64,000 bases of DNA from Candidatus Methanogranum gryphiswaldense. Lineage in GTDB: Archaea > Thermoplasmatota > Thermoplasmata > Methanomassiliicoccales > Methanomethylophilaceae. The stretch's first letter is position 1. Every line of letters begins with the position of its first letter. A program made the position numbers and the translations under genes. Of this stretch, positions 59,265 through 64,000 are shown in pieces. The notes beneath the pieces were generated by a model that saw only the letters and a list, made by a program, of their open reading frames with translations, was not told the DNA's origin and did not search any database. The stretch is taken from NCBI GenBank assembly GCA_019262145.1, contig CP076745.1, positions 493,093 to 557,092 on the forward strand. Direction: 5' to 3'.

Positions 59265-60896
59265 ATGACCGCAACGATGCAGAATTATGCGATTGAAAAA
59301 GGACTACCGAAGAGAACGAGTTCGGTCTGTCCCGAATGCGGAAAAATTCTTGAAGCCACCCTTTTTCAAAAAGATGGTAAGGTCTACATGGAAAAGGAAT
59401 GTCACGAGCATGGAAAGTTTTGCGATCTTTATTGGTCGGACGTTGAGATGTATCTTAAAGCTGAAAAATATGCTCATGACGGAATAGGTCTCCGTAATCC
59501 TATGGACCCTAATCTGGGAAAGGACGAGAACGTACACATTTTTGTTGACAATATGAGGGTTGACATGCTCACGTGTACAGCTCTTGCAATGGTAGATCTT
59601 ACCAACAGATGTAATATGAACTGTCCCATATGTTTCGCAAATGCGAATCAACAAGGATACATCTACGAGCCAGATCTTGAAACCGTATGCAAGATGCTTG
59701 ATGCTCTCAGAGCGGAGGAACCCATCAAGTGCGCGGCGGTTCAATTCTCTGGAGGAGAACCGACCATTCATCCTCAGTTCTTGGAAATCATAAAAGCAGC
59801 TAAAGAAAGGAAATTTTCCCAGGTGATGGTTGCTACCAACGGTATCGAGTTCTCAAAGAGATATGATTTTTTCAAAGCAGCATCACAAGCAGGACTCAAC
59901 ACAGTATACCTGTCATTTGATGGTGTCACGGATGATGTTTACTTGCAGGCAAGGGACAGGAAGATGCTCAATGTCAAACTTCAGGTCATTGCCAATTGTA
60001 GAAAATTGAAAGAAGAGACAGGCAAATGCCCGTCCATTGTTCTTGTTCCCACGCTTGTCAGAGGTGTTAACGATCATCAGATCGGAGACATAGCCCGTTT
60101 TGCATTTGAAAATGCAGATGTTGTTCGCGGTGTCAATTTCCAGCCTGTAGCATTTACTGGTAGGATAACCCGTGAAGAAGTTTCCAAGGGAAGATTCACA
60201 CTCGCGGACCTTGTGACCTCGTTCGGAGAACAGACAGGATTCACAAATAAGGATGATTGGTATTCTGTTCCTGTGATCGCACCGATCTCTAATTTTGCTT
60301 CCATCATTCTCAATGAGAGTAAGGTAACATTCACAACGCATCCCCATTGTGGTCTTGGAACTTACATATTCATGAATGACAAGGGTAAAGCGGTGGCGAT
60401 CCCCGAATTCATGGATGTAGATAAGTTCTCGAAAGGTCTCAATGAGATATGCATAAAAGCAGAAAAGGCCAGATTCAAAAAGATCTATGTGCTTAAACTT
60501 CTGCAGCTTTTGAATAATTCGATAATTGAGGAAAAATTACCGGAAGGAATGAGTAAAAAACAGTTTGTTTCTATGATAAAGAATATCATGAGTACAAATA
60601 CAAAGTCAAATATTGCGGCATTTTCATGGAAGATGATGTATTTTGGAGGAATGCATTTCTTAGACCCATATAATTATGATATTGAGAGGGTCAAACGTTG
60701 CGGTGTCCATTATGTGACACCTGACTGTCAGGTAATTCCGTTCTGTGCTTACAATGGGGGGCCAGAATATCGTGTGGAGGTTGAAAAGAAATTCTCTGTG
60801 CCTATCGAGATATGGAAACAAAAGAATAAGGAAGAGGCCTTGAAACTCGAGGAGGCACTCATTATCCCGGAGGATCAGAGACCAGATTATTCATAA
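59265..60896 (+). CDS. tes: Radical SAM enzyme of the tetraether lipid synthase (Tes/MJ0619) type
   Basis: 543 residues. An N-terminal metal-binding region has CPEC (22-25) and a later CHEHG. The radical SAM domain contains Cys116-X3-Cys120-X2-Cys123 (CNMNCPIC), followed by FSGGEPTIHPQF, the SAM-binding glycine motif. Additional cysteines late in the chain (HCGLG, RCGVHYVTPDCQVIPFC) could bind further iron-sulfur clusters. This layout is that of Tes, which couples two archaeol chains into glycerol dialkyl glycerol tetraethers. The assignment rests on overall architecture and is not exact. It has a TTTATAGG TATA box about 45 bases before the ATG and a hairpin after the stop. Confidence 0.8.
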   Translation: MTATMQNYAIEKGLPKRTSSVCPECGKILEATLFQKDGKVYMEKECHEHGKFCDLYWSDVEMYLKAEKYAHDGIGLRNPMDPNLGKDENVHIFVDNMRVDMLTCTALAMVDLTNRCNMNCPICFANANQQGYIYEPDLETVCKMLDALRAEEPIKCAAVQFSGGEPTIHPQFLEIIKAAKERKFSQVMVATNGIEFSKRYDFFKAASQAGLNTVYLSFDGVTDDVYLQARDRKMLNVKLQVIANCRKLKEETGKCPSIVLVPTLVRGVNDHQIGDIARFAFENADVVRGVNFQPVAFTGRITREEVSKGRFTLADLVTSFGEQTGFTNKDDWYSVPVIAPISNFASIILNESKVTFTTHPHCGLGTYIFMNDKGKAVAIPEFMDVDKFSKGLNEICIKAEKARFKKIYVLKLLQLLNNSIIEEKLPEGMSKKQFVSMIKNIMSTNTKSNIAAFSWKMMYFGGMHFLDPYNYDIERVKRCGVHYVTPDCQVIPFCAYNGGPEYRVEVEKKFSVPIEIWKQKNKEEALKLEEALIIPEDQRPDYS

Positions 60897-60922
60897 AGAC
60901 ATGATCTAATTGAAAAATACTT

Positions 60923-60978
60923 GGTGTCTAGGCCTATTTAAATTCATGCCTAGATGCCATACTCTTTGAATTTTTTTT
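60923..60978 (+). terminator. Terminator of the radical SAM gene
   Basis: GGTGTCTAGGC (60923-60933) pairs with GCCTAGATGCC (60948-60958) over 11 positions, including two G-T pairs. A run of eight T follows near 60971-60978. Confidence 0.65.
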
Positions 60979-61892
60979 AGGTTCAGTTCTGTTTTTTCAA
61001 TGTATTTCAGGACTCATTTTTTAGGTGTACATATGGGGGTTTCTTTAAAACCTGAGTTCGACGGTGTGTCATACTTCTGTATGATTTCATCTGTACGTTT
61101 GACCATGCGTTTGATCATGCGATGGCTTTCCTTCCAGATGTTTGACGCGCTCTTGAACTCTGGAATTTCAGCTACTTCCCGCACCCCATACGAAGAAGTT
61201 ATTTCTCAGCCGATACGATATGATTGTGCAGATAAACAGAAATAGGGAGTTTCCCCGTTTCGACCTGTTTAAAACACGGTCGATCTTAATTTTGTTAGAT
61301 ACATCTCACGAAGGTGATGGTACTATTTGGTATTGATCAATTTCATTCGGCTCTAGGACGAACGTCCTGAGCTTAAAATGGTTTTGTGTCACAATGGAGT
61401 ATCGTTGTTCAGGACACTTTTATTTTTTTCCTAGCTTCAGTATTAATCGATTCTTTGCATCAGATCCTATCGAATTTAGGAGTCATACAATCGATCATGC
61501 ACTGTTCTTGATTTTGGTTGCACTCAAAAATTCAAAGTACTTATATAGTGTTGAAAAACATACATTTTCGAGTAAGGACTTGGGTGTTGATTTGTATAAG
61601 GCAGTTAAATGAAAAACAAGCATCTGTTTCATTATTTTCAGTGGACAAATATGGTTGTGGTGTGGTTCATTTTCTATGTCGTCCACATTACTATTTCGTA
61701 TTGTGTCTTTTTTCAATCCCAATATACGAATCAAATTCGAATCCTGTTATTATCAATCTGGAAGTCTTTCAAAAATCTGAATCGGAATATCATGCTTCCA
61801 AAGCAATGGTATTTGCAGAATTGAAAAGACCTCTATTTTTTGTAAATCGTACATTAAAACTGATTTAAGATTAGATGTTGGAGTATATGATC
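60979..61892. other. 914-base region without a convincing gene
   Basis: Several small frames exist but none has strong support. On the minus strand 61014-61184 encodes a 56-residue charged, helical fragment (GTG start, containing SNIWKESHRMIKRMVKRTDE) that looks protein-like and may be the tail of a decayed gene. On the plus strand a frame at 61609-61824 encodes a 71-residue peptide with one hydrophobic stretch and a TATA-like CTTATATAG about 70 bases upstream. A near-palindrome CGACC...GGTCG lies at 61260-61281 and a strong hairpin (GCTCTAGGACG-AA-CGTCCTGAGC) at about 61350-61372. T-rich sequence at 61424-61437 could end a small RNA. Confidence 0.3.
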
Positions 61893-62831
61893 ATGAAAAT
61901 AAAAAAATACGGCAATTGTCTTCTTTTTGCATCTATCGTTGTTGTCTTGGCATCGGTGGCTGTGATAGGGGTAGTTACTTCAGACAATGATATGTCTATG
62001 AATACCTCGGATGAGACTACGGCTCCATCTGTTTTTGGAGCACCGGTCTACTATGACTATAACCATACGATAACCGCCAGTGCTGGTTTTGGAGGTTCTA
62101 TATCGCCTTCGTCCGCGACAGTTTACAGCGGTGGGTCTCAGACCTTCACCATCACTGCGTCGGCAGGTTATACGATATCCGATGTAAAGGTTGATGGCGT
62201 GAGCGTAGGCGTTGTCTCGACATACACATTCACCAATGTCACAAGCAATCATACGATATCTGCGACATTCTCGGGTGGACAATTCACGATAACTGCCAGT
62301 GCTGGTTATGGAGGTTGGATATCACCGTCATCTGCAACGGTCTCTCAGGGGGGGTCTAAGACCTTCAATATAACCACATTTTCAGGGTACACAATATCGA
62401 ATGTAATTGTCGATGGTGCCAGCGTGGGTTCGGTCTCGACATACACATTCACCAATGTCACCAGGGATCATACGATATCTGTGGAATTCTTAACACAACA
62501 TTACACGATAACCGTCAATGCGTATTATGGAGGTTCGATATCTCCAGGAATTTCGATGTCAGTTTATTCGGGGGCGTATACGACCTTCAAAATAACCGCT
62601 TGGGATGGATATGAAATAGATAATGTAATCGTCGATGGTGTAAGCATGGGTGGGATCTCGACCTATACTTTTAATAATGTGACTTCAAACCATACTATTT
62701 CAGCAACATTCTATGAAACTGCTGAAGACAACGCTATTAATTTTGGTTTATTGTTTGCGGCAATTCTTGCATTTCTCGTACTTCTGTTTATGATCATAAT
62801 GTATATGATGAGCATGAATACGAAAAAATAA
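61893..62831 (+). CDS. Repeat-containing membrane-anchored surface protein
   Basis: 312 residues. Signal peptide after KIKKYGNC, then three repeats of about 70 residues. Each is built as ITASAGYGGSISPSSATV..GGSQTF, a GYTISDVKVDGVSVG strand, STYTFTNVTSNHTISATF, and a linker. This is the divergent InlB B-repeat/Bacterial repeat pattern. A C-terminal helix (FGLLFAAILAFLVLLFMIIMYM) anchors it. ATGs at 61875 and 61887 are also in frame. I take 61893 because GGAG lies nine bases upstream and the basic N-terminus of the signal peptide begins there. It is the shortest of the surface proteins in the window. Confidence 0.85.
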   Translation: MKIKKYGNCLLFASIVVVLASVAVIGVVTSDNDMSMNTSDETTAPSVFGAPVYYDYNHTITASAGFGGSISPSSATVYSGGSQTFTITASAGYTISDVKVDGVSVGVVSTYTFTNVTSNHTISATFSGGQFTITASAGYGGWISPSSATVSQGGSKTFNITTFSGYTISNVIVDGASVGSVSTYTFTNVTRDHTISVEFLTQHYTITVNAYYGGSISPGISMSVYSGAYTTFKITAWDGYEIDNVIVDGVSMGGISTYTFNNVTSNHTISATFYETAEDNAINFGLLFAAILAFLVLLFMIIMYMMSMNTKK

Positions 62832-62859
62832 GTATTGTATTTTTGATCGATGTAGGTAA

Positions 62860-62895
62860 ACAGGGTGTAAAGGCACCTGTCTTAACTCGTTTTTA
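62860..62895 (+). terminator. Hairpin terminator
   Basis: ACAGGGTG / CACCTGT (62860-62880) with one bulged base, followed by CTTAACTCGTTTTT. It lies 28 bases after the repeat-protein stop. Confidence 0.5.
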
Positions 62896-62955
62896 ATTCT
62901 AGTATGACAACAGATGTAAACGCGTCGTCTTGGGTCGATCTTTTTCGAGGTTTTT

Positions 62956-63108
62956 ATGATAGCTTTTTGCGATGATGATGTCGACATAGAGTCCGTAAGC
63001 ATATCCATGGGGCATCATTCGACCAAGACGACAGAGGGATATTACTGCAGGAAGAATGAGAAGAAAGCAATCAAATCTATAACAGAAGCATGGGAGGGGG
63101 GATTATGA
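62956..63108 (+). pseudogene. C-terminal remnant of a tyrosine recombinase (integrase)
   Basis: A 50-residue frame (ATG 62956, TGA 63106-63108). VDIESVSISMGHHSTKTTEGYYCRKNEKKAIKSITEAW is split here into two recognisable parts. SMGHHSTKTTE matches the LGHxSxxTT block with the second catalytic His, and EGYYCRKNE carries the position of the nucleophilic Tyr. The Arg-His N-terminal half is missing and stops lie upstream, so this is a fossil. It ends 45 bases from the 3' end of tRNA-Gly, the classic integration site for archaeal mobile elements. An attachment-site duplicate was not found in the window. Confidence 0.7.
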
Positions 63109-63152
63109 ATCCCACTCCCCTTCACCACCCTCTGTATCTGGATAGCAAGGAG

Positions 63153-63228
63153 TGGTGCGGGCGCCGGGATTCGAACCCGAGTTCTAACCTTGGCAAGGTT
63201 AAGTGATAACCAGCTACACCACGCCCGC
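63153..63228 (-). tRNA. tRNA-Gly (anticodon GCC)
   Basis: 76 bases including an encoded CCA. The acceptor stem pairs GCGGGCG with CGCCCGC, discriminator A. The anticodon stem AACCT/AGGTT encloses the loop with GCC. The T arm contains GGTTCGAATC. A CCTTTATATC box is centred 32 bases before the 5' end. The frame on the other strand around it is a shadow. Confidence 0.95.
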
Positions 63229-63255
63229 ACTTTAAATCTAGGGATTATATCTTTC

Positions 63256-63265
63256 GATATAAAGG
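63256..63265 (-). promoter_or_regulatory. TATA box of tRNA-Gly
   Basis: Minus-strand CCTTTATATC, identical over ten bases to the chorismate mutase TATA box at 6049-6058, at the distance expected for a transcript start a few bases before the tRNA. Confidence 0.7.
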
Positions 63266-63284
63266 TATCGTCATATTACTGGCG

Positions 63285-64000
63285 TTAGTTTATTTGACCT
63301 TGAAAAAGATGGTTTCCTTGGTATCTTGGTTCACATGTCACGTTGAGCTTCAGCTTGTTCAAAATGGCCATATCTGTCTGCGACAGTATCACAGATGAAT
63401 GTACCTCACATCCTTTGAGATCGGATAGATGTGAAAGCGCTCTGGCAGCCATTTCATCATTTCTTGCGCATACTGCGAGTGCGACCAACATCTCGTCCGC
63501 ATGCAGTCTGGGATTATCGTTTCCAAGGTTCTCCACCTTTAGTTTCTGCACAGGGCCCAGTATGTCAGATGAGATGAGTGGTATCGAATCATCTATGTCT
63601 GCGAGGGTTTTCATTGCATTCAACAGCATAGCGGATGTTGCGCATAGCAGAGGCGAATCCTTTCCTGTGACGATCCTGCCGTCATACAATTCTACACCAG
63701 TGATCGGAACTTTTGAAATCTCAGCCTTTTGTCTAACAGCAGGTATGACCTTTCTGATGTCTGGATCGATATTCCCATTTTGGAGAAGGAGTTTCAATCT
63801 TTTTACCACATCTTCTTTTACAAGGCCTTGTCTGTTGTCGCAAAGTCCTCTGTAATATCTTCTTATGATCTCCATCGTAGCAGCATGGGAAACAACTGCA
63901 TCGTCAATTATACAGAATCCAGCCATGTTAACGCCCATATCGGTCGGTGATCTGTAAGGTGATGTGCCAGATATCTTCTCTAATATGGCATTAAGGACGG
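63285..64000 (-). CDS. DUF1846/UPF0371 family protein, C-terminal part (5' end outside window)
   Basis: The frame stays open to the window edge, giving about 238 C-terminal residues of a family whose members are about 500 long. Family blocks are clear: EKISGTSPYRSPTDMGVN at the start (upstream of the internal ATG at 63938), SHAATMEIIRRYYRGLCD, DGRIVTGKDSPLLCATSAMLLNA, KVENLGNDNPRLHADEML, and CEVHSSVILSQTD near the end. The biochemical role of DUF1846 proteins is not established; they are found in many anaerobes. The ATG at 63938 is not the true start. Confidence 0.9.
   Translation of the reverse strand, partial: VLNAILEKISGTSPYRSPTDMGVNMAGFCIIDDAVVSHAATMEIIRRYYRGLCDNRQGLVKEDVVKRLKLLLQNGNIDPDIRKVIPAVRQKAEISKVPITGVELYDGRIVTGKDSPLLCATSAMLLNAMKTLADIDDSIPLISSDILGPVQKLKVENLGNDNPRLHADEMLVALAVCARNDEMAARALSHLSDLKGCEVHSSVILSQTDMAILNKLKLNVTCEPRYQGNHLFQGQIN

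Noticed and set aside
61000-61245. 81-codon plus-strand frame
   Set aside because: No ribosome-binding site or recognisable motif; the opposite strand looks more protein-like, and neither is convincing.
62748-63008. Minus-strand 86-codon frame over the repeat-protein terminator
   Set aside because: It overlaps the coding end and terminator of the surface gene and the integrase remnant, with no motif of its own.

Overview
The window looks like a chromosomal segment of a methanogenic archaeon, most likely one of the Methanomassiliicoccales (Thermoplasmata). The evidence is mixed. It carries pelota, a tetraether-lipid-synthase-like radical SAM protein and a homocitrate-synthase-family enzyme. 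It has archaeal TATA boxes about 25 bases before starts or transcripts, several apparently leaderless genes, and many BspA-type leucine-rich-repeat and InlB-type surface proteins. None of the 44 genes whose stop codon I could read ends in TAG, which is what a pyrrolysine-using lineage would show. The species assignment is inference; there is no rRNA or mcr gene here.

Layout. 1-166: end of a membrane-anchored surface protein. 330-3554: hisG-hisC-hisH-hisA on the minus strand, every junction a 4-base ATGA overlap. 3628-4256: a Phd/PIN toxin-antitoxin pair. 4435-6694: asd, a monofunctional chorismate mutase and an ACT-domain regulator. 7202-13544: two large paralogous surface proteins. 13707-17346: an ABC-F ATPase and a CPA2/Kef-type antiporter. 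17429-24274: homocitrate-synthase-family enzyme, pelota, carA-carB. 24359-29031: an LRR surface protein and a beta-helix/Big2/InlB surface protein, divergent. 29270-31986: a duplicated membrane protein and an AGCS symporter. 32132-38249: two MMPL/RND exporters and a TetR regulator with matching palindromic operators. 38302-43165: an isocitrate/isopropylmalate-type dehydrogenase and a 1200-residue LRR surface protein encoded by higher-order tandem DNA repeats.

43631-56245 is the most unusual part. On the minus strand, a 54-residue, four-cysteine peptide gene (45473-45637) with an excellent ribosome-binding site precedes an ABC exporter. Divergent from it is a tight five-gene operon: a STAS protein (RsbV-like), an RsbW-like ATPase fused to a GNAT-like domain, a LuxE-like acyl-protein synthetase, a LuxC-like acyl reductase fused to a PaaK-like adenylating domain, and a MATE transporter fused to a second RsbW-like domain. 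Converging on it are two LytS-type five-helix sensors and a membrane SpoIIE/RsbU phosphatase with a third RsbW-like domain. I read this as a complete bacterial-style partner-switching module that controls acyl activation, reduction and export, in an organism that has no sigma factors.

56364-64000: four small or medium unknown membrane proteins, the Tes-like radical SAM enzyme, a repeat surface protein, a tyrosine-recombinase C-terminal remnant next to tRNA-Gly(GCC), and the C-terminal half of a DUF1846 protein cut by the window edge. No CRISPR array, rRNA or intact insertion sequence was seen.
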